From the NCBI GenBank assembly GCA_964539825.1, contig CAZIKF010000020.1:1-64000 (forward strand): 64,000 bases of DNA, given 5' to 3'. Under the pieces are notes generated by a model that was not told where the DNA came from, ran no database searches, and was given only the letters and a program-made list of their open reading frames with translations. Below, piece after piece: positions 36,012 through 45,520 of this stretch. The number at the start of each line of letters is the position of its first letter. The first letter of the stretch is position 1. A program made the translations under genes and the position numbers. The stretch comes from CAZIKF01 sp964539825 (GTDB lineage: Bacteria > Muiribacteriota > UBA6191).

Positions 36012-37093
36012 TGAAGTTCTTTTGCCAGGGTAAACCCAGGATTGATCTTCAGCGATTCAATGAGATGGTGATTCATTTTCGCGGGATTGTTCTCGATTTT
36101 GTAAAGAACCGCAAGGTTGTACTCGAGGTAGTGGCGCACGCTGGATTGAGGGGCAGTCCGCACTGAAGTGATGAGTGCGCTGCGAGCGCTTTCGTTTTTC
36201 TTTCTTCCAATCCAGGTCAAGGCGCGAAGATTTTGAATCGTTAAAAAGAAATCATAGCTGAACTCCGCCTCGGTCATCAGAGTCGCGGTGAGCTTTTGAA
36301 GTATTTGGTCACAGGATTTGAATTCCTTTCTCTGAAACCTGGAAATGGCGATTTGGTAGGTCTGGTACGAGTGATCTTCAATCATCCGCCGAAACCCCCC
36401 CGGGTTGTTTTTTTCAAACAGGAGTCTGGCTTCCGGGTCCACTCTGAGTTTTTCATAGAAACTCTCAAACTGCCGGGTCATTTTTAAGGCCTTTTGCTCC
36501 TCCTTTTGATTTAGTGGGTTGAGGGCATACATCAAAAAGGGACTATCATGTCCATCAAAGAGGACTTTCTTTCTAAAGAGAAGAGGTTTTGCCTCCAGAG
36601 TTCCCTCAGTCTCATAGATGAACAAAGGTTTGGAGTAATAAGACTGGGAGCGGCTTCGAAAGGTTCGAATAAACCGAGCCAACTGTTCCATTTGATGGGA
36701 AGGCTCCTGAGAATAGAGTTCGCGTGCTTCCTTTTCCAACTCCTTTTCTGGAGTATCCAGTTCGAGAGTAACTCTTATAGGTAGACCATCGATTTCCCTC
36801 TCGGCCCGAACTTCCCAACTAAGTTGGATGGTGGTGGAAGAGTTCATTTCATCAATGGAAACCAGCTGTTCACCCTCAACCAGGGTTAATCCAGCGGGAA
36901 TATCCATTCTGATTTTCAGGTTGGAAAGCCCGGTGAAAGCGGAACTAAGATCGAACTGAACCGTAAAATTCTGCTTCCATTCAGGGACGGAAGGAACGGA
37001 GATTGTTCCTTGATGCCAGAGGGGTACCTTAAGGCCCGGTGGTACGCAAGGAAGAGAATGTACAAGGCAAAACATCAAAAATAGTCGTTTCAT
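36005..37093 (-). CDS. Secreted TPR-containing protein of unknown function
   Basis: The start is the ATG at 37093 (MKRLFLMFCLVHSLPC), preceded by AGGGAAGA; an upstream ATG would add 12 polar residues before the signal peptide. The N-terminal 130 residues are beta-rich (LKIRMDIPAGLTLVEGEQ, IQLSWEVRAE), like an immunoglobulin-type fold. About 100-200 charged residues follow, then helical repeats near the end (HYLEYNLAVLYKIENNPAKMNHHLIESLKI) typical of TPR. Probably periplasmic. It is transcribed alone, convergent to the VTT gene. Confidence 0.65.
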   Translation of the reverse strand: MKRLFLMFCLVHSLPCVPPGLKVPLWHQGTISVPSVPEWKQNFTVQFDLSSAFTGLSNLKIRMDIPAGLTLVEGEQLVSIDEMNSSTTIQLSWEVRAEREIDGLPIRVTLELDTPEKELEKEARELYSQEPSHQMEQLARFIRTFRSRSQSYYSKPLFIYETEGTLEAKPLLFRKKVLFDGHDSPFLMYALNPLNQKEEQKALKMTRQFESFYEKLRVDPEARLLFEKNNPGGFRRMIEDHSYQTYQIAISRFQRKEFKSCDQILQKLTATLMTEAEFSYDFFLTIQNLRALTWIGRKKNESARSALITSVRTAPQSSVRHYLEYNLAVLYKIENNPAKMNHHLIESLKINPGFTLAKELQR

Positions 37094-37147
37094 AAAATCT
37101 ATTCTTCCCTGAACCTCATGAATTATCAAGAACTTAGCGATGCATAT

Positions 37148-37375
37148 TCATGTTCCGCTAAGCCCTAATCGAATTATCCAGGCGTTGTGGTGAGGATAGA
37201 GCGAGTTATTCCACAATCGGACCCACTGCTCTACACCGTTGACAATCAACCGTGCGGGCATTACAATTAGCCCCTTTTCTACAGCATAGGTAGGGAAGCC
37301 CTCTGGCAAAAGTCCTTTGTCAGCCGAGGGTTTCTTCTTTTTTATCGGGGGTTTTTTATGTCTAAAGCGAGTCAA
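37148..37375 (-). CDS. Doubtful small reverse-strand reading frame
   Basis: 75 codons, overlapping the first 18 bases of the gene on the opposite strand. It begins with a Lys/Pro-rich stretch (MTRFRHKKPPIKKKKPS), which is what a poly-T ribosome-binding region would give when read backwards. The end (GVEQWVRLWNNSLYPHHNAW) looks more protein-like. It lies between two outward-facing genes, where promoters are expected. Probably not a gene, but it cannot be excluded. Confidence 0.2.
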   Translation of the reverse strand: MTRFRHKKPPIKKKKPSADKGLLPEGFPTYAVEKGLIVMPARLIVNGVEQWVRLWNNSLYPHHNAWIIRLGLSGT

Positions 37376-39367
37376 AAGGAGGCGAGATTCGTCACTCGAA
37401 ACTACAAGACGGTTTTGCTTGAGACTCTAATGGGAAAAGAGTCCGCCACCTGCCAGGAACTGACGCAGGTTATTCAAGATGAGATTCCTTTTCTGAAATT
37501 CGAATCTCCCTACAAGGTCAAAGCGGAGTATGTTCTGCCAACACTTGAAAAGAGCCGGTGTTTCGTAAACAAAGGCAAAGATGTATGGAAACTTTCAGAC
37601 CTCTTTCTTAATCTCGAGAATCATGCCTATGATATTTTGGCCAAGGGCGGTAAACCTCTTACCCTTGAACAGCTCACAGAGACCATAGCAGAAAAGGCTT
37701 CTCTGCATACCTCTGACATTCCCCTCAAGCTTGGAAGCGATGAGCGCTTCTGTATCATTCCCGTGGGTAAAATTGAATATTTCTTTATCAATTCCTGGGA
37801 ACTGTGTAATGACTATGCATTCGCCATCTTCATTCAAAACAAGAATGAGTCCATAACTCTGGAGGAAGCCTATAAACTTCTTGCCTCCAAGTTCAAGAAA
37901 GTGAAGAAGACGAGCATCCTAATGCTAGATGAAGACCCTAGGTTCAGAGATGCAACCGATGGACGATATAGCCTTTTCCCCCGTGAATTAAAAAGGTTTA
38001 GAAAGACAGAGGTTCTCAAGCGAATCCTCGACGAGATTTTTAAGCGCATGGAGGCAGGAGAGAAGACAGTTGAGCTAAAGGATATCGGTGAGGAGTTTCT
38101 GGATATGCCCTTTCCTCTAACAAATATTGAAGACTTAATTGAAGCCGATCTTCGGTTCAATCTTCAAAAAGGGGATAAGGTTAAGCGCTCTAAATACTCC
38201 ATTGATGAAATCAAGGAGATGAAAAGGGAGGAGCGCCGCAAGAGGTCCCAGGAAAATGCCCGTAAAGCGAAAATTAAGCAGGAACAGGCTGACAAAGAGG
38301 CCAAGCTGTTCGCGGAAGATTCCGAACTTGAACGAATTCGCGAAGATGTTACGGAACCGTTGGTAGCTCAGGAATCAGCGTCCTTTGAACCCCAAAAGCG
38401 CCATGATGAGGTGCGCAAGCTTGGAGAAATTCTTCAGGATTTCGTCTCAGAGGAGGAGTCTGTACCAGAAGAAGAACCGGCTCCCAAAGAAGAAAAGGAT
38501 GCTTTTGAAGAACTACCGTTTGTAAAGAAGAAGAGTGCGGTGATCAAGAAATCGGAACTTCCCCAGCGGGAAGCATTTGATTTGGAGTCTACCGGAGTTG
38601 ACCTGGAAGAACTCTCTGGATATATGAGGGAGTTAACCGATTATGAAGGTGCTTTACAGGACTTGAGTCCAGAGCGGTTCGATGAGTTGCTCAGAAGGCA
38701 CCTCGCTTTCAAAGTATCTGATTACAAACCCACAAGCTCTGCAGTGGCCCGCTTTGTAGTAGATCTGGCAAGACCACGGTTGGATCAAATTATTCTTGAT
38801 CCTGTCTGCGGTCGTGGAGATTTCTTATTGCAGTCTTTACAGGCTTTGAAATTCAGTCTTCGCAAAGATCATAGCGGGGATTTGGAGACTTTTGAGACTT
38901 TCTGCGATGAGCAAATTGTAGGTATGGATCAATCCGACTTTATTTTGCGTGGGGCGAGACTCAATCTTCAACTGGGTGGTTTTAATCTCTCTCTTCTGGA
39001 ACCTGGGAACTCCCTGGAAGATACAGATATTCTGATCGATGAAATGTATACCCTGGTAATGGGGGACTTTGCTGGATTCAATACTCGGGAAATGAAGCAG
39101 TACCTCGCGACGGTACATAGGGTTTTATCCGAAGATAACAGGGCGATTCTAGTACTTGATGGGCACCATATGGTTGAAGATGGAGAAGTGTCCGCCGTAA
39201 TTCAGGAGAAATTTCTACTGCGCCATCAAGTGGTCTTCACTGATGTGGATGGAGTAGAGAAAAATGTTCTCCATCTGGTCAAATCATCTGAAAGAAGAGA
39301 AAAAACAAAAGTATTCCGGCTTGACTCAATCGAACAGTTGCGCCGGGTTCTAGATATGGTTTTCTAG
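37358..39367 (+). CDS. HARE-HTH-like protein fused to a degenerate N6-DNA-methylase-like domain
   Basis: 669 residues. The first 75 or so and residues 85-150 (AYDILAKGGKPLTLEQLTE) look like winged-helix HARE-HTH units. These are found in the delta subunit of Gram-positive RNA polymerase and in restriction enzymes. A charged coiled-coil/disordered linker (about 280-430) follows. The C-terminal part (about 440-669) starts as an N6-adenine methylase: motif I LDPVCGRGDFLLQSL (D481-F489), then VGMDQSDFILRGARLNLQLGG (D524). Where catalytic NPPY/F should follow there is GDFAGF (569-574). A SAM-binding fold without the adenine-methylating motif is therefore likely. It sits before rpmF-plsX, where many genomes encode YceD/DUF177. 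No restriction genes are nearby. Confidence 0.7.
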   Translation: MSKASQKEARFVTRNYKTVLLETLMGKESATCQELTQVIQDEIPFLKFESPYKVKAEYVLPTLEKSRCFVNKGKDVWKLSDLFLNLENHAYDILAKGGKPLTLEQLTETIAEKASLHTSDIPLKLGSDERFCIIPVGKIEYFFINSWELCNDYAFAIFIQNKNESITLEEAYKLLASKFKKVKKTSILMLDEDPRFRDATDGRYSLFPRELKRFRKTEVLKRILDEIFKRMEAGEKTVELKDIGEEFLDMPFPLTNIEDLIEADLRFNLQKGDKVKRSKYSIDEIKEMKREERRKRSQENARKAKIKQEQADKEAKLFAEDSELERIREDVTEPLVAQESASFEPQKRHDEVRKLGEILQDFVSEEESVPEEEPAPKEEKDAFEELPFVKKKSAVIKKSELPQREAFDLESTGVDLEELSGYMRELTDYEGALQDLSPERFDELLRRHLAFKVSDYKPTSSAVARFVVDLARPRLDQIILDPVCGRGDFLLQSLQALKFSLRKDHSGDLETFETFCDEQIVGMDQSDFILRGARLNLQLGGFNLSLLEPGNSLEDTDILIDEMYTLVMGDFAGFNTREMKQYLATVHRVLSEDNRAILVLDGHHMVEDGEVSAVIQEKFLLRHQVVFTDVDGVEKNVLHLVKSSERREKTKVFRLDSIEQLRRVLDMVF

Positions 39368-39425
39368 GTGAATTGAATAGAAAATCCAATTATAGGGGAA
39401 GAGCCCCGGGGCTAAGGAGTGCATC

Positions 39426-39605
39426 GTGCCAGTACCCAAGCGAAAAGTGATACGAATGAATCGGGACAGTAGAAGGTCTCAGATCAAGCTGCGCGCAAGA
39501 TTTGAGTCAAAATGTCCTAATTGTGGGGCCGCAAAAATGGCTCATGTCGTCTGCGATGAATGTGGACAATATAAAGGGACTCAGGTGCTTTCAAAGAAGA
39601 GCTGA
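39426..39605 (+). CDS. rpmF: Ribosomal protein bL32
   Basis: 59 codons from GTG 39426 (reading MPVPKRKVIRMNRDSRR...). It has the zinc-ribbon Cys pairs CPNC (30, 33) and CDEC (43, 46), typical of the Cys-containing form of L32. An AGGAGTGCATC site precedes the start. It belongs to the large ribosomal subunit. The rpmF-plsX-fab order is widely conserved; the next gene starts one base after its stop. Confidence 0.95.
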   Translation: MPVPKRKVIRMNRDSRRSQIKLRARFESKCPNCGAAKMAHVVCDECGQYKGTQVLSKKS

Positions 39606-39606
39606 T

Positions 39607-40584
39607 ATGAGCATTGTTCTCGACGCCATGGGCGGAGATCATGCTCCTTTGGAAGTCGTCAAGGGAGCCTTGAAAGCGGCTCAGGAAGGAATAGAAATAG
39701 TCCTTGCTGGTCCCAAAGAGCAGATGTCTGCTCTTTGTAAAGGTGCTAAGAATATAGAGCTTCTTGATGCGCCTGACCTCGTATCCATGGGTGACTCTCC
39801 CAGTGAGGTACTGCGCAAAAAGCCCAGATCACCCATCATGCTTGGGGTTCAGAAGGCAAAAGAGATGGGTGTCCCCTTTGTTTCCGCCGGGAATACCGGG
39901 GCATGCATGGCAGCGGCCCTGATGATATTTGGCCGCATTGGGAGAATCAAAAGACCTCCAATCGCCTCAGTTTTCCCTAGTATTAACGGAGGTCATACGC
40001 TGGTTCTTGATGTGGGCGCCAATGTGGATTGTAATTCCCACAACCTACTCAATTTTGCTGTTATGGGACTTGCCTATGTCCGAGCCGTTCTGGGAGTTGA
40101 CCAGCCTACTGTGGGTCTATTGTCCAATGGAGAAGAAAAGGAAAAGGGAAATGCCCTGACCGTTGAGACCCATCAATTGTTTTTGGATTCGGGAATCCCG
40201 TTTCATGGAAATGTTGAGGGATTTGATGCACTTTCAGGTGTATGTGATGTTCTTGTGACGGATGGTTTTGCAGGAAATGTACTCCTGAAGACAGCTGAAG
40301 GCGTCACTAAGTCTCTGTTGAGTATCATTCAAGCCACAGCACCCAAAAATTCAGAAGACTGGAGTGAAGATCTTCGATGTGTCACAAAGGCATTATCGGT
40401 TTACAATCCTTCGAATCCCGAACACAGCGGAGCACCTCTTTTAGGAATTAACGGAACATGTTATATCGTCCATGGCAGCGCGGATGCTAATACGGTGTAC
40501 GGAGCCTGCTTAATGAGCGAGAAGCTTGGAAAATCAGGGCTTGTAGATAAAATCATTGAAGGCTTGCAGGGGATAGAAGAATGA
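39607..40584 (+). CDS. plsX: Acyl-ACP:phosphate acyltransferase PlsX
   Basis: Makes acyl-phosphate from acyl-ACP for phosphatidic acid synthesis, at the inner-membrane face. Starts MSIVLDAMGGDHAP, the family hallmark; other typical segments are SAGNTGA, LDVGANVDCN and VTDGFAGNVLLK. The chosen ATG (39607) follows the rpmF stop by one base and gives the usual N-terminus; an upstream frame runs through rpmF. Length 325 is normal. Its stop overlaps the fabH start. Confidence 0.97.
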   Translation: MSIVLDAMGGDHAPLEVVKGALKAAQEGIEIVLAGPKEQMSALCKGAKNIELLDAPDLVSMGDSPSEVLRKKPRSPIMLGVQKAKEMGVPFVSAGNTGACMAAALMIFGRIGRIKRPPIASVFPSINGGHTLVLDVGANVDCNSHNLLNFAVMGLAYVRAVLGVDQPTVGLLSNGEEKEKGNALTVETHQLFLDSGIPFHGNVEGFDALSGVCDVLVTDGFAGNVLLKTAEGVTKSLLSIIQATAPKNSEDWSEDLRCVTKALSVYNPSNPEHSGAPLLGINGTCYIVHGSADANTVYGACLMSEKLGKSGLVDKIIEGLQGIEE

Positions 40585-41591
40585 AGAAGCTCTGCGGAGC
40601 AGAAATAGTCGGCATCGGAAGAGCTATTCCCAAGAAAAAGCTGACCAATCACGACCTGGAAAAAATGGTCGATACCAGTGATGATTGGATCGTGACCCGT
40701 ACTGGAATCCGTGAGCGCTACGTTATATCCGGTGATGAAAGCGTCTCTGATATGGGGGTTGAAGCTGCCCGGCAGGCCTTGACCCAGGCTGGTGTGAACC
40801 CGCAGCAGGTTGATCTCATCGTGGTAGGAACTTTTTCAGCGGATTATCGACTTCCATCCTGCGCTTGTCTCATACAAGATAAACTGGGCGCTACCCGTGC
40901 TGGTGCCTTCGATATTAACTCCGCGTGTACTGGATTTATCAATTCCTTTCTAACGGGAGCCCAGTTTCTTAAATCCGGTTCCTCAGAATATGTTTTGGTT
41001 GTTGGAGCGGATGCCGCTTCTCGAATGATCGACTGGACGGATCGCAATGTTTGCGTGCTCTTTGGGGATGGGGCCAGCGCTGTTTTATTGAAGCGATCTG
41101 AAAATACGGAAGTGGGTGTGCAGTCACATTATGTCTGTACGGACGGTAGTGGGATGTGCAGTCTCTGGATTCCAGCTGGAGGCTCCAGCAGACCCCTTAC
41201 GGAGTCATTGCTCCAAGAAAGGGCTCAGTATGTAAAAATGGCTGGTAAAGATGTTTTTAAGTTTGCCATCCAGGCAATTTCCGACTCAGCCTTGAATGTA
41301 CTGGACCAGGAAGGTCTGACTCCTCGAGATATTAATTTGATGATCCCTCATCAAGCTAATATTCGAATTATCAATGCTGCGGCAAGGAGACTGGGTCTTA
41401 CTGAAGAGCAGGTTGTAATCAACATAGATAAGTACGGTAACACCGTCTCAGCTTCCGTTGGATTGGCTATGTATGATGCCTTTCACGAAGGCCGCCTGAA
41501 ACCTGGAGATCGAGTTTTGATTGTGGGATTTGGTGCGGGTCTTTCCTGGGGAGCGACTCTCGTCAACTGGAGTTTACCATGTCCAAACTAG
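40581..41591 (+). CDS. fabH: Beta-ketoacyl-ACP synthase III
   Basis: Starts fatty-acid synthesis by condensing acetyl-CoA with malonyl-ACP. Catalytic Cys in DINSACTGFINS, His in MIPHQANIRI and Asn in NIDKYGNTVSASV are all present. Length 336 is standard. It overlaps plsX by four bases and fabD by 13. Confidence 0.97.
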   Translation: MKKLCGAEIVGIGRAIPKKKLTNHDLEKMVDTSDDWIVTRTGIRERYVISGDESVSDMGVEAARQALTQAGVNPQQVDLIVVGTFSADYRLPSCACLIQDKLGATRAGAFDINSACTGFINSFLTGAQFLKSGSSEYVLVVGADAASRMIDWTDRNVCVLFGDGASAVLLKRSENTEVGVQSHYVCTDGSGMCSLWIPAGGSSRPLTESLLQERAQYVKMAGKDVFKFAIQAISDSALNVLDQEGLTPRDINLMIPHQANIRIINAAARRLGLTEEQVVINIDKYGNTVSASVGLAMYDAFHEGRLKPGDRVLIVGFGAGLSWGATLVNWSLPCPN

Positions 41592-42520
41592 CCTTTATTT
41601 TCCCCGGCCAGGGATCTCAGAGTGTAGGAATGGGAAAAGACCTTTTTGAGGGAAGCTCGCAGGCTCAGGAAATTTTTCGAAAAGCTGATGACGTGCTGGG
41701 GTTTTCCCTGGGGAATCTTTGTTTTGAAGGGCCGGAGGAAAGTCTCCGTCTTACCTACCATACACAGCCGGCTATTATGACAACAAGTTATGCACTGGCC
41801 AGAGAGTTCTCTGATCAGGGTATTAAGCCTGACGTGGTGGCCGGACATAGCATAGGTGAATACACCGCTCTGGCGGTGGCGGGGGTGCTGGATTTTCCTA
41901 CTGCTGTGGAGCTTGTATATTCCCGCGGTAAGTATATGGATGAAGCCTGCCCTGCTGGAACTGGCTCTATGGCAGCTTTGATTGGTCTTGATGAAGAAGG
42001 CGCTAAGAAAATGCTTTCTCAGTTGGAGCTTCCAGATGGGGAGTCGCTGGATATTGCCGGAATTAATTGTCCCGGACAGGTAGTGATTGCGGGCCATGTG
42101 AGTTCTTTAAAGGCAGCGATAGGCCAGGTTAGAGATTTCGGTGGTAGGATGGGCGTGGAATTGAATGTAAGCGGACCCTTTCATTCCCGCCTGATGAAGC
42201 CCGCAGAGCAGGGGCTTGGTACCAGGCTGGAGGAAATTGAGTTTCACAATGCTAAAGTTCCTGTTGTTCCAAATGTCACGGCAAAGGCGCAAATGCAAGG
42301 CTCAGAATTAAAAAAATGCCTGATGTCACAACTCACCAGCCCGGTGTTGTGGGAAGCCTCAGTTCGCCAGATTTTAGAGATGGGTGTAGAGTCCTTTGTG
42401 GAGTTTGGGGCTGGAAATGTTTTAGCCGGTATGATAAAAAAGATAGACAGAAAAATCCCGGTCTACCCGGTTTATGATCGGGTTTCACTCGAAAAGGCCG
42501 TCCAGGAGACCTCTGCATGA
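41579..42520 (+). CDS. fabD: Malonyl-CoA:ACP transacylase
   Basis: Transfers malonyl from CoA to ACP. Has FPGQGSQSVGMGK at the N-terminus, nucleophile S91 in GHSIGEYTA, and SGPFHSRLM with the catalytic His. The start is ATG 41579 inside the end of fabH. Its stop overlaps fabG (ATGATG). Confidence 0.97.
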   Translation: MSKLAFIFPGQGSQSVGMGKDLFEGSSQAQEIFRKADDVLGFSLGNLCFEGPEESLRLTYHTQPAIMTTSYALAREFSDQGIKPDVVAGHSIGEYTALAVAGVLDFPTAVELVYSRGKYMDEACPAGTGSMAALIGLDEEGAKKMLSQLELPDGESLDIAGINCPGQVVIAGHVSSLKAAIGQVRDFGGRMGVELNVSGPFHSRLMKPAEQGLGTRLEEIEFHNAKVPVVPNVTAKAQMQGSELKKCLMSQLTSPVLWEASVRQILEMGVESFVEFGAGNVLAGMIKKIDRKIPVYPVYDRVSLEKAVQETSA

Positions 42521-43269
42521 TGGAAGACTTTTTTAAAGGGCGGACAGCAATCGTTACGGGCGCGTCGCGTGGGATTGGTTATTCGATTGCGCAAAGCCTG
42601 GCCCGGATTGGTGTCAATCTTTCGTTGATTTCAACCCGACTGGAGTCCGTAGAATGCGTGGCTGTTGAATTTCGCGAGAAATACGGTGTTAAAGTACTTC
42701 CAGTTGAGACAGATGTGAAGAATTATGAAGCGGTAGTTGAAACGGTGAAGAGAACACAAGAAGAACTGGGTGAGATTGATTTTCTAGTCAATAATGCTGG
42801 TATCACAAGAGATAAGTTATTGATCCAGATGAAAGTCTCGGACTGGGACGATGTGATAGATACGAATCTTAAAGGTTCCTTTCACTTTGCTAAAGGTGTT
42901 TGTAGAGCAATGATGAAGAATCGGGAAGGGGTGATTTTAAACATCACCTCAGTCGTCGGTTTGATGGGAAATCCAGGTCAGGCTAATTATTCTGCGGCGA
43001 AAGCCGGGATCATTGGTTTCACCAAGACTTTGGCCAGAGAACTTGCTCCCCGGAATATTCGGGTCAACGCTATAGCACCCGGGTATATCTGCTCAGATAT
43101 GACCGAGAAACTACCGGATCGTCTTAAAGAAGAATTAAAGAGTCGAATCCCCCTGGGAGAATTCGGGTCAGTGGAGGATGTAGCCAATTGTGTTACATTT
43201 TTGTTATCGCCAATGGCGCGATATATCACCGGCGCGGTCATCCAGGTAGACGGTGGACTGAATATGTAG
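42517..43269 (+). CDS. fabG: 3-oxoacyl-ACP reductase
   Basis: NADPH-dependent short-chain reductase of the elongation cycle. Cofactor motif TGASRGIGYSIAQ, NNAGITRD, active-site Ser in NITSVVG and the Tyr/Lys pair in ANYSAAKAG; it ends with YITGAVIQVDGGLNM. Two adjacent Met codons (ATGATG) are both possible starts. Confidence 0.97.
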   Translation: MMEDFFKGRTAIVTGASRGIGYSIAQSLARIGVNLSLISTRLESVECVAVEFREKYGVKVLPVETDVKNYEAVVETVKRTQEELGEIDFLVNNAGITRDKLLIQMKVSDWDDVIDTNLKGSFHFAKGVCRAMMKNREGVILNITSVVGLMGNPGQANYSAAKAGIIGFTKTLARELAPRNIRVNAIAPGYICSDMTEKLPDRLKEELKSRIPLGEFGSVEDVANCVTFLLSPMARYITGAVIQVDGGLNM

Positions 43270-43281
43270 GAAGGTGGCGTT

Positions 43282-43515
43282 ATGTCAGACATTTATGAAC
43301 GAGTCAAAGAAAATGTTGCGAAGCAGTTGGGTGCTGAAGATGAAGCCATAACTCAGAATGCTAGTTTTGTTGAAGATCTTGGGGCGGATTCCCTGGATAT
43401 CGTGGAATTAATTATGGCTCTTGAAGAAGAGTTCAAGATTGAGATTCCCGATGAAGCCGCCGAGGAAATCAAGACGGTTCAAAACGCTGTAGACTATATT
43501 GAAAAAAGCCTCTAA
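43282..43515 (+). CDS. acpP: Acyl carrier protein
   Basis: 77 residues, acidic, with S37 in DLGADSLDIVEL as the site for 4'-phosphopantetheine. Preceded by GGAAGGTGGCG. It carries the growing acyl chain between the neighbouring enzymes. A hairpin-T-run follows before fabF and may lower fabF expression relative to acpP. Confidence 0.97.
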   Translation: MSDIYERVKENVAKQLGAEDEAITQNASFVEDLGADSLDIVELIMALEEEFKIEIPDEAAEEIKTVQNAVDYIEKSL

Positions 43516-43535
43516 GGCGTATATACATATAGCTG

Positions 43536-43569
43536 CCCGGAGCCACTTTGGGTCCGGGTTCTCTTTTTT
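43536..43569 (+). terminator. Terminator or attenuator between acpP and fabF
   Basis: CCCGGA...TCCGGG with an inner CC/GG pair and a loop of about five bases, followed by TTCTCTTTTTTC. It ends 15 bases before the fabF start, so partial readthrough is likely. Confidence 0.75.
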
Positions 43570-43583
43570 CAGGATGTTTAAAT

Positions 43584-44819
43584 ATGGAAAGAGTTGTTAT
43601 AACGGGATTGGGCGTAATTTCCCCATTAGGAAATTCCCCTTCGGAGCTGTTTGACAATCTTCTTGAGGGAAACTCAGGGATTGACGTAATCCAGTCTTTC
43701 GATCCTTCGGACCTGCCTACGCGAATTGCCGGAGAAGTAAAGGGTCTAGATTTAGATTCTTTCTTTAGTGTGAAAGAACGAAAACGTCTTGATCGCTATT
43801 CTCAATTTGCCATAATGGCTGCAGATCAGGCGATTAAGCAAAGTGGAATCTTGGAATCCGACGCGGATCCCACCCGAATGGGAGTCTTTGTAGGCTCTGG
43901 AATCGGAGGTATTCAAACTCTCGAAGCGACCCATTCCAGCTTTTTATCCAGGGGTCCTAAAGGGGTGTCTCCCTTCTTTATTTCCAACCTTATCTCCAAC
44001 ATGGCCGGGGGTAATATCGCAATTCGCCATGGATTTAAAGGCACCAATTTTTGTATGACCTCCGCCTGTGCCACAGGTACCCACTGTATTGGGGAGGCCT
44101 TTCGTGAAATCGCGATGGGTTATCAGGATGCAATGATTGCCGGCGGCGCTGAGTCCTCGGTTACCCCTTTGACCATTGCTGGTTTTTCAAACATGAAGGC
44201 GATGTCGCGCCAGAACGCCAGTCCACAGACGGCGTCGAGTCCCTATGATTTAAATCGTGACGGATTTGTGATGGGGGAAGGCGCTGGAGTACTGCTTCTG
44301 GAGAGTCTGAATCACGCTCAAAAGAGAGGAGCCCAGATACTGGGAGAGCTTGCAGGCTATGGCGCCACCTGTGATGCGCATCATATCACCGCCGTGGCCC
44401 CGGGGGGCGAGGGTGTTGTACGAGCGGCTCAGATTGCTTTGAAACAGTCTGGCATTTCCCCTGATGAGGTTGATTATGTCAACTCTCACGGTACTTCCAC
44501 GCCTATCGGGGATAAATTTGAAACTGAGTTTTTGAAGACAGTTTTCGCGGAGCATTCCAGGAGCCTCTGGATTAGTTCGACAAAATCAATGATTGGACAT
44601 CTTCTCGGTGCCGCTGGAGGCGTAGAATCGGTAGTCTGTGTTATGAGTCTTCAAAAAGGCCAGGTCCATCCCACCAGAAATCTCCAAGAGCCGGATCCTG
44701 ACTGCGATCTCGACTATATTCCTGAGGGGCCCAGGGAAAAGTCTTTGAAGGTAGTATTAAAAAACTCTATGGGATTTGGCGGGCATAATGCGGTTCTGCT
44801 ATTCCGAGTATTCAATTGA
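43584..44819 (+). CDS. fabF: Beta-ketoacyl-ACP synthase II
   Basis: Elongating condensing enzyme. Active-site C162 in MTSACATGTHC, His in NSHGTSTPIGD and His in TKSMIGHLLGAAGG. Starts MERVVITGLG at ATG 43584; an upstream in-frame start would be within the terminator hairpin. Length 411 is normal. The rnc start lies at its end. Confidence 0.97.
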   Translation: MERVVITGLGVISPLGNSPSELFDNLLEGNSGIDVIQSFDPSDLPTRIAGEVKGLDLDSFFSVKERKRLDRYSQFAIMAADQAIKQSGILESDADPTRMGVFVGSGIGGIQTLEATHSSFLSRGPKGVSPFFISNLISNMAGGNIAIRHGFKGTNFCMTSACATGTHCIGEAFREIAMGYQDAMIAGGAESSVTPLTIAGFSNMKAMSRQNASPQTASSPYDLNRDGFVMGEGAGVLLLESLNHAQKRGAQILGELAGYGATCDAHHITAVAPGGEGVVRAAQIALKQSGISPDEVDYVNSHGTSTPIGDKFETEFLKTVFAEHSRSLWISSTKSMIGHLLGAAGGVESVVCVMSLQKGQVHPTRNLQEPDPDCDLDYIPEGPREKSLKVVLKNSMGFGGHNAVLLFRVFN

Positions 44820-44836
44820 AAGAGGGACGGGTGGCA

Positions 44837-45520
44837 ATGAGCCTCCAGGGCCGGTTGGATCAGATCGAAGAGAGAATTGGCTATAAGTTTAAAAATAAGC
44901 TCTTTTTGTTTGAAGCCACCATTCACAAATCTTATGCCTCCCATTATCAGTTAGGTTTTGATTATGAGCGGCTGGAGTATCTTGGCGATGCTCTTTTGCA
45001 GGCATACACCAGTGAAATACTCTATATGTCAAATCAAGGCGATCAGGGGAGCCTGACTCAGGCTCGTGCGGGTCTTGTGAGCCGGGATATGCTCAGTAGA
45101 CTGACCCGTGAACTCGGGATTGAGCCCTATGTTCTGGCACATAAGAATCTCAGGAATTCCGATGGTAAGATTCTGGGAAGTTTCTTAGGTGATTACTTTG
45201 AGAGTATCCTTGCTGCGATTTACCTGGACGGTGGGCATGAACACGCTAAGAGATTCGTGCGTCGAATTTATGGAAGATTCGGTTATTTGGAGGCGCAAAT
45301 CGACTACAAGTCCAAACTCCAAGAAATGTCTCTCAAAGCTACAAAAGAATTACCGGCCTATGTTACAATTCTCACTGACGATGGATATTTAGCCGAAGTC
45401 AGCCTGAGGGATGGACTCCTCGCCTCGGGTATTGGTCGAAGTAAAAAGAAGGCAGAACAGATGGCAGCCAGGAATGCGGTTGATGCATTCCACGTCGTTC
45501 AGGGCATTAAGGAAGCGTAG
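44837..45520 (+). CDS. rnc: Ribonuclease III
   Basis: Cuts double-stranded RNA in rRNA and mRNA processing. The catalytic domain has YERLEYLGDALL (E44, E47, D51) and GDYFESILAAIYLDGG (D119, E122). A double-stranded-RNA-binding domain follows (about 155-225). The start chosen is ATG 44837 after GAGGGACGGG; a TTG at 44816 overlapping the fabF stop is possible. The order fabF-rnc is common. The stop overlaps the GTG of the next gene. Confidence 0.95.
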   Translation: MSLQGRLDQIEERIGYKFKNKLFLFEATIHKSYASHYQLGFDYERLEYLGDALLQAYTSEILYMSNQGDQGSLTQARAGLVSRDMLSRLTRELGIEPYVLAHKNLRNSDGKILGSFLGDYFESILAAIYLDGGHEHAKRFVRRIYGRFGYLEAQIDYKSKLQEMSLKATKELPAYVTILTDDGYLAEVSLRDGLLASGIGRSKKKAEQMAARNAVDAFHVVQGIKEA

